From NCBI GenBank assembly GCA_910588815.1, contig CAJUQY010000033.1:1-34284 (forward strand): a stretch of 34,284 nucleotides of DNA. The letters run 5' to 3'. Below are positions 1 to 8,214 of the stretch, piece after piece. This stretch comes from an uncultured Lachnospiraceae bacterium. Lineage in GTDB: Bacteria; Bacillota; Clostridia; Lachnospirales; Lachnospiraceae. The translations under genes were made by a program, and so were the position numbers. The notes under the pieces are model-generated. The model saw only the letters and a program-made list of their open reading frames with translations. It was not told where the DNA came from and searched no databases. How positions within the stretch are numbered: the first letter of the stretch is position 1; each line of letters starts with the position of its first letter.

Positions 1-17
1 AAGGGGCAGGGTGGAGA

Positions 18-147
18 ATGAAATATTGTCCTTATTGCGGCACCGGATTATCTGGTGTCGTTTCCTTTTTGTCCGGAATGTGGAGAAAAACTGACGGATA
101 TTGGAAAAACGCAGGAAGAAAAGAGTAAGGAAAAGAAAATGCTATGA
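18..147 (+). pseudogene. Frameshifted small zinc-ribbon protein
   Basis: An ATG at 18 behind a GGGTGGAGA ribosome-binding site opens with MKYCPYCG, the first half of a double-CxxC zinc ribbon. This frame runs into a stop at 126-128 without a second pair of cysteines. In the next frame, positions 67-147 encode FCPECGEKL followed by a lysine/glutamate-rich tail and a stop at 145-147, exactly what the second half should look like. A one-base frame change between about 40 and 66 would join them. I infer a disrupted zinc-ribbon gene or remnant. The intact protein at 24434 begins with the same kind of motif. A sequencing error or a programmed shift cannot be excluded. Confidence 0.45.
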
Positions 148-150
148 GAT

Positions 151-240
151 GCGCACGATTTTTGCAAGGTGAATTCTGCGCTTCGACGCAGCAAAAATCG
201 GCGCAGCGAACGGCAAAAACAAAAATTTTTTGTCATTCGC
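151..240. repeat. Tandem stem-loop element (REP-like)
   Basis: There are two adjacent stem-loops. The first pairs CGATTTTTGC (156-165) with GCAAAAATCG (191-200), extended by GCGC on both sides (151-154 and 201-204), and has an inner hairpin, CTGCG (176-180) with CGCAG (186-190). The second pairs 206-219 with 227-240 over 14 positions with one mismatch and one G-U pair, and has an AT-rich loop. It could be an interspersed palindromic element, or a double terminator between the zinc-ribbon remnant and the next transcription unit. Copies elsewhere in the genome cannot be checked from this window. Confidence 0.55.
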
Positions 241-279
241 TATAAAATTAGAAAGTTGAGGAGATAATTGTATTTTCGC

Positions 280-308
280 TTGACAGCGATGACCTTGTGT
301 GATACTAT
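280..308 (+). promoter_or_regulatory. Sigma-A promoter with extended -10
   Basis: TTGACA (280-285), a 17-base spacer and TACTAT (303-308), with TG one base ahead of the -10 hexamer. Predicted transcription start is near 315. It would drive the lipoprotein genes from 525 onwards through a leader of about 210 bases. Confidence 0.75.
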
Positions 309-314
309 CAGAAT

Positions 315-524
315 ATAAAAATTGCGTGTACTTATATGGCGGCAGAGATGCCGTTTTATAAATGCATAATGGTTAGTTAAGACTAACAATCGGCCGGTAT
401 TACTTTGCACAAAGGAAAGGCGCCGGATTCTCTGCGGATCTAGCAGGTGCAGTACCGGTTATAGGGAAAGTGGTTTTCAGAAAATAGGTTTTCAGCAAGC
501 AGATTTTCAGGAGGAGAGAGGAAT
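315..524 (+). other. Long structured 5' leader of the lipoprotein genes
   Basis: This gene-free stretch lies between the predicted start of transcription and the ATG at 525. It holds a hairpin GTTAGT/ACTAAC (372-377 and 382-387) and a longer-range pairing CCGGTA (about 393-398) with TACCGG (about 452-457) that encloses a GC-rich segment. Near the 3' end the heptamer TTTTCAG occurs three times between about 474 and 510, just before the AGGAGG ribosome-binding site. I could not match it to a riboswitch class. A regulatory RNA fold is possible but unproven. Confidence 0.35.
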
Positions 525-1343
525 ATGCACAGGAAAAGGATTTTGGTGACAGGTACGGCGGTATTTTGCATATTGGCGATGCTGGTCACTGCCTGCGGCG
601 GAAAGAGCGCAGAGGGAAGCGCCAGTGAGAGCGTGACGGAGAGTGCGGAGGAAAGCGCCGATGAGAGTGTGACGGAGAGCGTGGAGGAAAGCGTCGGCGA
701 GAGCGTGACGGAGAGTGCGGCAGGAGGAGCCGGAGAGAGCGCGGCGGGAAGCGGACGGGCACCGGAGAGTATCCGGTTTGCGGGGACGGAGCGCCTGCTT
801 CTGGCTTCCGGGGAGACCTACGACGTGGCGTCGGTGCTTGAAATCGAGGGAGAGGGTGCAGATACGGAGATGATATATTCTACCTTTGACGAGTCCATAG
901 CGGAGATTTCAGGGGAGGGCATTGTCACGGCGGGCGGTTATGGAGTCACGACGATTGTTGTGTCCTCGGCGGTGGACGAAACGGTCTCGGCAAGCGTGGA
1001 CGTGACGGTTTTTGACTTATATGGAACTTATTCCGGCATGAACAGGATTGAAGCGATGGACTGTGACATCTCCATCGATATTACTTTGAAGGAGGACGGG
1101 ACTTTTTCCTACTACAGAGCGCCGATGAATGTCCAGATGAACGGCGGCGGGGAGATGCCTGAGCTGGAAGATCAGGGGACTTATGAACGGAACGGGACGG
1201 ATTTCGTCCTTATGGGAGATGAGCTGGGAGAATTTACGGTGACCTTCACTCTGGAGGGGGAGACCGGCAGCCTTGCCGGAAAGCTTCCCACCGGCGGCGC
1301 GGCTACGGATATGGAGCTTGTAAAAGCGGCCGGGGAGGAATAG
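525..1343 (+). CDS. Lipoprotein with Ser/Glu repeat linker, Ig-like domain and beta module
   Basis: A 272-residue lipoprotein. The signal peptide ends in a lipobox, VTAC, with Cys24 as lipidated residue. Residues 28-80 are a low-complexity linker built from ESVTES/EESADES units. Residues 82-163 resemble a bacterial Ig-like (BIG2) domain, with the typical 'STFDESIAEISGEGIVTAG' stretch. Residues 165-268 form a beta-rich module beginning YGTYSG and containing LKEDGTFSYY and GTYERNG. The same kind of module appears in the 997-residue protein at 9345 and in the next lipoprotein. The start has an excellent ribosome-binding site (GGAGGAGAGAGG). The protein is probably anchored on the outer face of the membrane. 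Its ligand is unknown, and function cannot be assigned beyond a surface lipoprotein. Confidence 0.85.
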   Translation: MHRKRILVTGTAVFCILAMLVTACGGKSAEGSASESVTESAEESADESVTESVEESVGESVTESAAGGAGESAAGSGRAPESIRFAGTERLLLASGETYDVASVLEIEGEGADTEMIYSTFDESIAEISGEGIVTAGGYGVTTIVVSSAVDETVSASVDVTVFDLYGTYSGMNRIEAMDCDISIDITLKEDGTFSYYRAPMNVQMNGGGEMPELEDQGTYERNGTDFVLMGDELGEFTVTFTLEGETGSLAGKLPTGGAATDMELVKAAGEE

Positions 1344-1393
1344 TCCGGCGGAGGAAGCGGCCGGGGAGATAAAGGAGGAACAAGAGAGCGGTA

Positions 1394-2515
1394 ATGAGAA
1401 GATTGTATGAAAAGTGGCTGTGCGGCCTGGCAGCCTTGGCTTTGATCTTTGGCCTGGCGGGCTGCGGGCAGGGGGAAGAAAAGAAAGCGGCGGATACAAA
1501 GGCCGTGGCCAATGATTATTATCTGGATCTGACGGAGCTTGGGATGAATCTGACCATCTATCTCCGCCTTGACGGGGAGGGAAATTTCCTGTTCTCCGAT
1601 ACTCTGGACTTTGAGACAAACAAAAGCTCCGGGACCTTTCAGGAATCGGACGGCGGTTATATGATGGTGTATGCGACGGTCAATGGAGAGGAAAAGTCGG
1701 TATCGGACGGTTTGATGAGCAGCTTTACCGTGGCGGACGACGGAAGTCTTGATTTTACCGGCTGCGACCAGGTCTATTATGGCTCGGCGAAGGCCGCCAC
1801 GACCTCGGCGGGTAATCCGGAGGCGAAGCTGACGGCGGTGATCGTGCCGGCGGATTATGCGGCGCCGGATACAGAGGCGGAGTTTCAGGCGGGGAGCTAT
1901 GAGGCGGCAGCGGTGACGGAGGAGGGCGTGGTCTATGGGCATACGATCTCCTTCTACGAAGACGGCACTTATATGCATGTGCTCCGTTACGAGAAGGAGG
2001 GGCAGCCGTGTTTTTCCTGTGAGGCGGGAACTTATGGTGTCAATCTCACACAGCTCGCCCTGGAACCGGATGGCGGGGACCGGCTTTCCTGTGAAGTAGC
2101 GGATGCGGAGACGTTACAGGTGTCCGTATATCCTTACGCAGGCGCCGGGGAACGGCAGACGCTGGAATTTACAAGGACGGAGGAGCTTTCCATGGTGGCG
2201 GAGCTTGCCGGAAGCGGTGAGGCGGCAGGAGACGAGGAGGGCTTTGACGTTACAGTGAAGGTATATTCCGACGGAAGCTATGAATCGGTCGCCGGGGGCT
2301 TTGCGGAGTCCGGGATTCTGGCGATCAGCACGGAGGATTCTTATATCAAACAGTATCCGGATCATCCGGAAACTGCCGTTCGGGGGATGAACCAGGTGGC
2401 GACTGTGCCGGCCGGCGCCTGCAGCTACGAGGACGGAAAGCTTACCTTCACCGGACTTCGGGTGCGAAAAAGTGCGGGACTGTCCAGATATGAGTGCACC
2501 GTGACCATGAAATGA
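1394..2515 (+). CDS. Modular surface lipoprotein
   Basis: A 373-residue lipoprotein with lipobox LAGC and Cys24. Three segments can be seen. Residues 41-133 are a beta-rich domain (LRLDGEGNFLFSDTLDF, then ATVNGEE and ADDGSLDFTG). Residues 165-265 are a module with ISFYEDGTYMHVLRYE and AGTYGVNL, of the same type as the C-terminal module of the preceding lipoprotein. Residues 280-373 are a third, unrecognised region. The first domain reappears in the 997-residue protein at 9345, where it is interrupted. The gene lies 50 bases after its neighbour. The AAAGGAGG ribosome-binding site is rather far (15 bases) from the ATG. I recognise no enzymatic motif. A surface or binding role for a peptide or carbohydrate is inference from context only. 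Confidence 0.82.
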   Translation: MRRLYEKWLCGLAALALIFGLAGCGQGEEKKAADTKAVANDYYLDLTELGMNLTIYLRLDGEGNFLFSDTLDFETNKSSGTFQESDGGYMMVYATVNGEEKSVSDGLMSSFTVADDGSLDFTGCDQVYYGSAKAATTSAGNPEAKLTAVIVPADYAAPDTEAEFQAGSYEAAAVTEEGVVYGHTISFYEDGTYMHVLRYEKEGQPCFSCEAGTYGVNLTQLALEPDGGDRLSCEVADAETLQVSVYPYAGAGERQTLEFTRTEELSMVAELAGSGEAAGDEEGFDVTVKVYSDGSYESVAGGFAESGILAISTEDSYIKQYPDHPETAVRGMNQVATVPAGACSYEDGKLTFTGLRVRKSAGLSRYECTVTMK

Positions 2516-2616
2516 GACAAGTGTACTGTGGATATGAAAGGAACGCACTGAGATTGGGAACGGAAGACGCGGCCTGAGAGCAGGTGCGCCATGAACATGT
2601 AAAGAGGAGGAGACAT

Positions 2617-3294
2617 ATGGAATCATCACAGAGATTTTTTGACTGGGCTTTTAAGAAACGAGGGCAGCATGTGATCGACATGTATCAGGGGAAGATGGAA
2701 TCAAAAGAAAAAGTGTTTTTGAATTTCTGTTCCCATGAGCCGGCCTTTGTTTCATACGGACCGGCGGGACCCAATGCCAGTGTAAAGGGAGTCGGATTCC
2801 TGCCGAAGGATGAGTATCTGGAAGAGACCCTGGAAGCATACATAGCCCATATCGACACCTATGACCCGGAGGATAAGACCTATGGGAAGCGGGGGATGGA
2901 GCTTCTGATCAAGTACATGTACGGGGAAGATGCCCAGGAGAGAGTGGATCTGACGAAGCTTGGCAGTTTGGAAATGGCGAAGTCCCATACGTGGATCAAC
3001 TATCAGGTGAATAAGGATGCGGCGCTGATCTTCCATCAGCCGCCGGGAATCTCCTATAAATTGAAAGGGAAGATAGAGATTTATGATGAAAATCTCTCCG
3101 GCAGGAGGGAGGTATATCAGCAGTTTATCAACGCCCAGCATGACGTGTACCATACGCCGGACAGGAGCAGATGGCTGACATACCCGGCCTATATTTTCCG
3201 GATCGAGGAAATCTATGACAATTCCGTTTCCAAGGGCGGCTTTGGAAAACAGCTGGCCTATCCGGTTCCCGAGGTGGCGGGCGGTGAGGAGTAG
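2617..3294 (+). CDS. Unrecognised cytoplasmic protein preceding the peptide importer
   Basis: A 225-residue protein with no signal peptide or membrane segment. I chose the ATG at 2617 because GAGGAGG sits six bases upstream; an in-frame GTG at 2584 has no such site. The C-terminal half (NKDAALIFHQPPGISYKLKGKIEIYD, shortened here as residues about 140-165, then residues 185-210) has alternating strands reminiscent of the flavin-binding split barrel of pyridoxamine-phosphate-oxidase-like proteins, but the match is weak and the N-terminal half does not fit. Its stop codon overlaps the preferred start of the binding-protein gene by 11 bases, so the two are probably co-translated. A role in handling an imported substrate is inference only. 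Confidence 0.75.
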   Translation: MESSQRFFDWAFKKRGQHVIDMYQGKMESKEKVFLNFCSHEPAFVSYGPAGPNASVKGVGFLPKDEYLEETLEAYIAHIDTYDPEDKTYGKRGMELLIKYMYGEDAQERVDLTKLGSLEMAKSHTWINYQVNKDAALIFHQPPGISYKLKGKIEIYDENLSGRREVYQQFINAQHDVYHTPDRSRWLTYPAYIFRIEEIYDNSVSKGGFGKQLAYPVPEVAGGEE

Positions 3295-5158
3295 GAGAAG
3301 AATGGCGGCGTTTTTGCTTGCGGTCTGTCTGTTGGTGATGAGCGCGGCCGGCTGCGGCACCTCGATCGATATGCGTAAAACCGACGATTCTTCGACACTT
3401 TACGTGGGCTATGTGGGGACATCATTTCCGTCTTCCTTTATGCCTTGGCTTTCCAGAGACGGGATTGCGCCGACGGTGGCGGGTATGCTGTACAATACGC
3501 TGTTTTCTTATGACGAGGATACAGGGATGTATGAACCTTTGACCGCAAAACAGTGGTGTTATATGGATCTGGAGGGGAAGCCGCTGACCGACGACGGCAC
3601 CTTCGACGGGAAGATCGACTATCAGGCGGTGGAAGAATATTACAGTGCTTCAACGGAGGATTACATGGTGGTTCGCGTGGAACTGTATGATGATGTTTTC
3701 TGGTCCGACGGTGAAAGGCTTACGGTGGAGGATGTGTACTATACCTTCGACGTGGCGACGGACCACGCGCTCAGCAACCACGCCGGGGCGCTGGCCTGGA
3801 CCGCCGACTTGCTTCATGAGTCCTCAGGGGGAGAACTGGTCAGGCAGGGAATGTTCACGGCAGAGCACCCGGATTACAGCGGCACCTTCCCGATTGAGGA
3901 GGGAGAGGAGGATACGGTCATGTATCTTCTCGTGAACAAGGTGCTGGGGGCGGTGACGACGCTGTTTAACACCATCCTGATTCTTCCGGAGCATGTCTGG
4001 AAGCCGCTGGTCAGCGAAGAGGAGCAGTTGAATAACAAAAATCCACAGGGGGAATTTCTGGAGCAGTACCAGGTTCCGGTGGGGAGCGGGCCGTGGATCT
4101 TGAACAGGGAAGAGACCAACGCCCAGATGATTACCCTGGACCGCAATCCGGATTATCATTTGAAGGATGAAGACGGGGGGCCGCTGTACAAGGTAGATAA
4201 GATCAAGTTTATGCTTTATCTGGACTCGAATACGGCGATCTTTGCCTTCCGCAAGGGCTACGTGGATATTTTGGATACTTCGGTTAGTTCAAACTATCTG
4301 TCGCTCTTTGAGCAGGAGGAGGATGTCTTTGTCTCGAAGGCCGCCGGTACTTATGTTACGTCGCTTGTCTTAAACGTGAATCCGCCGGACGCCTATGAGG
4401 ACGGCATGAAGGTGCTCCTGCAGGATAAGGAATTTCGGCGGGCAATCGCTCTGGCGGTGGATCAGGAAGAGCTGGTGGAGAAGGTGCTCAACGGCGCCGG
4501 GACAACGGCTCCGGCCGGGCTGATCCTTCCTTCCAATGAGCTGTTATATAACGAAGAGGCGGACATCCTGTCCGGGGATGCGGCGGAAAAGACGGCGAGG
4601 GCCAATGAGATCCTTGACGGATTATATCCACAGAAGGATGAAAACGGCTATCGCCTGACAGACGGAGAGCGGATCTCCTTTGAGATATTGGCGTCTTCGG
4701 GGCAGCAGGATCTGGTTGCCTATCTCCAGAGGCAGTTCCAGAGGATCGGGATCGAAGTGCAGTTCAAAGCCTCAGGCGCCACGCCGGAGACGACGTATCT
4801 GTATTCTGGTAATTTTGACATGACGATCCAGTCGGTCATTCTGTCCATGTCAAACGCCGACACCATGTACAGGGCCCACTTTGTCACCCGGGAACGGTCG
4901 TCCAACTACGGGAAGCTTGAAGACGAAGAGATGACTAAGGTCATTGAGCAGATGCGCTTCACGCTGGACCAGGACCGGAAAGCGGAGCTGATCGGTGAGC
5001 TTCAGGTGTTGACGGCGGCGGCCTGCTACAAGCTTCCGCTGTATTCCGCAGAAGTTTTATCGGTGGCGCGGACAGACCGGTTCACAGGATATGTGTCTGT
5101 GCCGGGACAGACGGTGTGCAACACGGAGACGCTTAAGAATCTGAAAAAGGCGGAGTAG
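3284..5158 (+). CDS. Oligopeptide ABC transporter substrate-binding lipoprotein
   Basis: An extracellular solute-binding protein of family 5 (DppA/OppA/NikA type), 624 residues from a GTG at 3284. That start gives an arginine-rich n-region and the lipobox SAAGC with Cys24, and has GAGGTGG six bases upstream. An ATG at 3302 is the alternative. The family pattern is visible: a 'tLYNTLFSYDEDTGMYEPLTAKQW' type region, then VFWSDGERLTVEDVYYTFD, then KEFRRAIALAVDQEELVEKVLNG, and a C-terminal RQFQRIGIEVQF stretch. It is longer than most OppA proteins (about 540). The permease gene starts three bases after the stop. It should bind a peptide-like ligand and deliver it to the permeases. The exact ligand (di- or oligopeptide, metal-chelate or opine-like) is not evident. 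Confidence 0.9.
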   Translation: MRSRRRMAAFLLAVCLLVMSAAGCGTSIDMRKTDDSSTLYVGYVGTSFPSSFMPWLSRDGIAPTVAGMLYNTLFSYDEDTGMYEPLTAKQWCYMDLEGKPLTDDGTFDGKIDYQAVEEYYSASTEDYMVVRVELYDDVFWSDGERLTVEDVYYTFDVATDHALSNHAGALAWTADLLHESSGGELVRQGMFTAEHPDYSGTFPIEEGEEDTVMYLLVNKVLGAVTTLFNTILILPEHVWKPLVSEEEQLNNKNPQGEFLEQYQVPVGSGPWILNREETNAQMITLDRNPDYHLKDEDGGPLYKVDKIKFMLYLDSNTAIFAFRKGYVDILDTSVSSNYLSLFEQEEDVFVSKAAGTYVTSLVLNVNPPDAYEDGMKVLLQDKEFRRAIALAVDQEELVEKVLNGAGTTAPAGLILPSNELLYNEEADILSGDAAEKTARANEILDGLYPQKDENGYRLTDGERISFEILASSGQQDLVAYLQRQFQRIGIEVQFKASGATPETTYLYSGNFDMTIQSVILSMSNADTMYRAHFVTRERSSNYGKLEDEEMTKVIEQMRFTLDQDRKAELIGELQVLTAAACYKLPLYSAEVLSVARTDRFTGYVSVPGQTVCNTETLKNLKKAE

Positions 5159-5161
5159 AGA

Positions 5162-6160
5162 ATGGGAAAGGGATATGTGATCAGGCGGATCATAGATACG
5201 GTTTTTGTGTTTGCGGTCGTAGTGACGCTGTGCTTTTTTATTCCCCGCATCGGCGTAGACGATCCCTGCTCCCGCTATTACCCGGCGCAGGGGAACATGC
5301 CGGATGCCCAGTATGAGGTGATCAAGGAGATCACCAGAGAGCAGTATGGCCTGGACGGGACTGCCTGGTCGCAGTTTTGCAGGTATGTGTCGAAGTTATG
5401 CAGGGGGGATCTGGGAACCTCTTATCAGTCGGGAAGCCCCAGGGTCATTGACCTGATCCTGGAGAGACTTCCGTGGACGCTGGTGCTGTCTGTGTCCAGC
5501 ATGCTCATATCCCTGTTTTTCGGACTTCTGCTAGGCGCTTTTTGTGCCTGGAAGCGGGGCGGGTGGCAGGACCGGGCGCTGATGAATGCCTCGACGGTCA
5601 CAACGGCGGTTCCATCGTTTTTTCTGGCGCTGCTATTGGCGTTCCTTCTGGGATTTCAGTGGGAGCTTTTTCCGGCATATACGGATCAGGACATGGTATC
5701 CTCCTTTACGTGGAGCCTGGGGGGCATCTCAAATGTTGCGTACAATGCGGCTCTTCCGGTCATCAGTATGGTGATCGGCGGGATCGTTTCCTATGCGCAG
5801 AATACGAGAAACAGCGTGATCGCCGTGTCCAATGAGAATTTCATTATCACAGCGAGGGCAAAGGGGATCTCAAATAATGCGGTGATCTACAAGCACACGC
5901 TGCGAAACGCCATGCTGCCGATCGCCACCAGTCTTGGGATGAGCATCTCCGGACTGATCGGCGGTTCCGTGGTGATCGAACAGATTTTCAATTGGAACGG
6001 GGTGGGGACCTTGTTCCTGGAGGCGAACAATACCAATGACTATCCGCTCATGATGGGGATCATGATCTTTTTATCTGCGTTTGCGCTGGCGGCGAACCTG
6101 GTCACGGATCTGTGCTACGGCCTGCTTGATCCTCGCGTCACATTGGGGGAGAAAAGATGA
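5162..6160 (+). CDS. Peptide ABC transporter permease, DppB/OppB type
   Basis: A 332-residue inner-membrane permease of the binding-protein-dependent transport family. An N-terminal membrane segment (about residues 10-28) is followed by an extracellular stretch containing REQYGLDG and GDLGTSYQSG, hallmarks of DppB-type proteins. Five further hydrophobic segments follow. The cytoplasmic EAA loop, which contacts the ATPase, is seen as ENFIITARAKGISNNAVIYKHTLRNAM (about residues 222-248). The C-terminus DLCYGLLDPRVTLGEKR is characteristic. It pairs with the DppC-type permease, whose ATG overlaps this stop in an ATGA arrangement. Confidence 0.95.
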   Translation: MGKGYVIRRIIDTVFVFAVVVTLCFFIPRIGVDDPCSRYYPAQGNMPDAQYEVIKEITREQYGLDGTAWSQFCRYVSKLCRGDLGTSYQSGSPRVIDLILERLPWTLVLSVSSMLISLFFGLLLGAFCAWKRGGWQDRALMNASTVTTAVPSFFLALLLAFLLGFQWELFPAYTDQDMVSSFTWSLGGISNVAYNAALPVISMVIGGIVSYAQNTRNSVIAVSNENFIITARAKGISNNAVIYKHTLRNAMLPIATSLGMSISGLIGGSVVIEQIFNWNGVGTLFLEANNTNDYPLMMGIMIFLSAFALAANLVTDLCYGLLDPRVTLGEKR

Positions 6161-7143
6161 AACGTATGACGGAAGGTTTGAAAACCTTTGGAATAAACGG
6201 CAGGGCCTTTGGGAAGAGGCTATGGGCTCACAGGCAGGGCCGGATCGGGCTGATCCTTGTGCTGCTTCTTGTGGTGATCGCAGTCTTTGCGCCCCTGATT
6301 GCGCCATATGATCCCTATGACGTGACGCAGCGGGCCGACAAAGGCCTTTCCCCCAGCCTGGAGCATCTCCTTGGGACATCCATCACCACGGGACAGGACG
6401 TGTTCAGTATGCTGATTTACGGAACACGGGTTTCCCTTGGCGTCGGCATTCTGACCGGGTTGGCGATCGCGGTGCTTGGCTCCGTGCTGGGGGTTGCGGC
6501 CGGATATCTGGGCGGTATCGTGGACATGCTGCTCATGCGTCTTGTGGATATTATGATCGTGATCCCGACGCTGCCACTCACCATTGTCATCACAAATATA
6601 TTCGGACACAGCTACGTGGTGATCGTGATCGTGTTTGTGCTGTTCGGCTGGCAGAGTCTCTCCAGAGTGGTGCGCTCCCAGGTGCTGCTTCTGAAAAATT
6701 CTGATTATGTGAAGGCGGCAGAGCTGGCGGGGGCGGGAAAACGGTATGTGATGTTCCGTCATATCCTTCCCGGCGTGTCCCATCTGGTGGTCATGAATAC
6801 GGCCCTTACCTGTGCGGGCATCATGATCGCCGAGGCGGGTCTGAGCTTTTTAGGGCTTGGCAATCCCACGGCGATCAGCTGGGGTAAGATGCTTGCAGAT
6901 GCCCAGAGCGGCGGTTCCATGCTGTTTGGCCACTGGTGGACGATCCTTGCCCCGGGGATCGGGATCTTCCTGTCTGTATTTGCCTTTATGCGCCTGGGGC
7001 TTGCCATTGAAGAAATCCTGAACCCGAAGATGAAACGTGGGAGCGGAGTGCGCGTTATGGCGAAGCAGCTGAACAAACGCTATCTGGAGGAGGTCTTCCA
7101 GTCTATGAATGACGCCGGGGCAGGAGGGACGGAGAATGAATGA
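6157..7143 (+). CDS. Peptide ABC transporter permease, DppC/OppC type
   Basis: A 328-residue permease with the N-terminal OppC-type segment (a hydrophobic stretch near residues 28-46 followed by APLIAPYDPYDV). The LLGTSITTGQDVFSMLIYGTRVSLGVG motif follows at about residues 68-93. The EAA loop reads DYVKAAELAGAGKRYVMFRHILPG (about residues 187-210). AEAGLSFLGLGNP and the C-terminal FAFMRLGLAIEEILNPKMKRG stretch are also typical. A tail of about 35 residues after that point is longer than usual and ends in an acidic, glycine-rich stretch. The start overlaps the previous stop by four bases, implying translational coupling, and the stop lies inside the next gene. Confidence 0.95.
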   Translation: MKRMTEGLKTFGINGRAFGKRLWAHRQGRIGLILVLLLVVIAVFAPLIAPYDPYDVTQRADKGLSPSLEHLLGTSITTGQDVFSMLIYGTRVSLGVGILTGLAIAVLGSVLGVAAGYLGGIVDMLLMRLVDIMIVIPTLPLTIVITNIFGHSYVVIVIVFVLFGWQSLSRVVRSQVLLLKNSDYVKAAELAGAGKRYVMFRHILPGVSHLVVMNTALTCAGIMIAEAGLSFLGLGNPTAISWGKMLADAQSGGSMLFGHWWTILAPGIGIFLSVFAFMRLGLAIEEILNPKMKRGSGVRVMAKQLNKRYLEEVFQSMNDAGAGGTENE

Positions 7144-8173
7144 AACGGTACTGGATATGAGGAATCTGAAGGTGGTATTTCCCGACGAAAGGGGGCTCAT
7201 CCGCGCGGTGGAGGGGATTGACTTAAGCATTAAGCGGGGGAAATGTGTCGCGCTTGTGGGGGAAAGCGGCTGTGGAAAAAGTGTTACCTCCCTTGCCGCC
7301 ATGAAGCTTCTGGGAAATTCCGGCGCTATTGTGCGCGTGGATAAAATGGAACTTGACGGCATGGATATCCGGGAGCTCGGCGACAGGGAGATGCAGGAGC
7401 TGCGCGGAAAAAAGATATCGATGATTTTCCAGGATGCCCTTTCTGCGCTGAACCCTGTCATGACCGTCGGAAAACAGTTGGACGAGGTTTTTTTAAGGAG
7501 CCCCGGTATCCCGAAGAAAGAGGCGAGAAGGCGTTCCATAGAGGCTCTTGAGCTGGTGGGAGTGCCGGACGCAGGGACGCGTTACGGGGCATATCCCCAT
7601 GAGCTTTCCGGCGGCATGCGCCAGCGCGTACTGATCGCGATGGCATTTGCCGGAAGCCCGGATCTGATCATTGCGGATGAGCCGACGACGGCACTGGACG
7701 TGACGGTGCAGGCGCAGGTGCTGGAGGTACTCTCCGATTTGCAAAAGAGCCGTCATACGGCGCTGCTTTTGATCACCCACGATTTCAGCGTGGTGGCCCA
7801 CATGGCGGATGAGGTCTGCGTCATGTACAGCGGCAAGATCATGGAGAGGGCGCCGGCGAAGGAGATTTTCGGACAGCCGTTCCATCCATACACCAGGGGG
7901 CTGATCGGCTCCGTCGCCAAAATGGAGGATGCGAAGGGGACGTTTGTCCAGATCCCGGATTCGCTCCCGAACCCCATGAATAAGCCGCAGGGCTGTTACT
8001 TTCATCCGAGATGTCCCTGTGTGTCGGAGATTTGCAGGAAAAGCATGCCGCCCATGAGGACCATGAAGGATGGCAGGCAGGTCCGGTGCTGGCTGCATCA
8101 GCCGGAGGGAGGAAGCCAGGAGAAAGGAAAACACAGCGACGCCGGACGGAGGCATGGGAGAAAAGATTCATGA
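7136..8173 (+). CDS. Peptide ABC transporter ATPase, DppD/OppD type
   Basis: A 345-residue ATP-binding subunit. It has Walker A GESGCGKS (residues 43-50), the Q-loop FQD near residue 99, signature LSGGMRQR (157-164), Walker B LIIADEP (177-183) and switch histidine H215 in LLITHD. After the nucleotide-binding fold comes the oligopeptide-family C-terminal domain with the cysteines of YFHPRCPCVSEIC. The ATG at 7136 is preceded by AGGAGGG with an eight-base gap and overlaps the upstream permease by eight bases. The last 25 or so residues are hydrophilic and low-complexity, beyond the family's usual end. It works as a heterodimer with the next gene's product. Confidence 0.94.
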   Translation: MNETVLDMRNLKVVFPDERGLIRAVEGIDLSIKRGKCVALVGESGCGKSVTSLAAMKLLGNSGAIVRVDKMELDGMDIRELGDREMQELRGKKISMIFQDALSALNPVMTVGKQLDEVFLRSPGIPKKEARRRSIEALELVGVPDAGTRYGAYPHELSGGMRQRVLIAMAFAGSPDLIIADEPTTALDVTVQAQVLEVLSDLQKSRHTALLLITHDFSVVAHMADEVCVMYSGKIMERAPAKEIFGQPFHPYTRGLIGSVAKMEDAKGTFVQIPDSLPNPMNKPQGCYFHPRCPCVSEICRKSMPPMRTMKDGRQVRCWLHQPEGGSQEKGKHSDAGRRHGRKDS

Positions 8174-8214
8174 ACCGGAAAGCAGTATTTCCGGAGGGAG
8201 GACGGAGGGAGCAC

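Noticed and set aside
390..470. Cyclic-di-GMP riboswitch in the leader at 315-524
   Set aside because: Some GC-rich pairings recall the class, but the conserved core sequences and tetraloop arrangement are not found.
1017..1978. Long minus-strand open frames
   Set aside because: They lie opposite two lipoprotein genes with signal peptides and ribosome-binding sites. They have no such sites, are rich in Arg/Pro/His and look like shadows of the codon bias.
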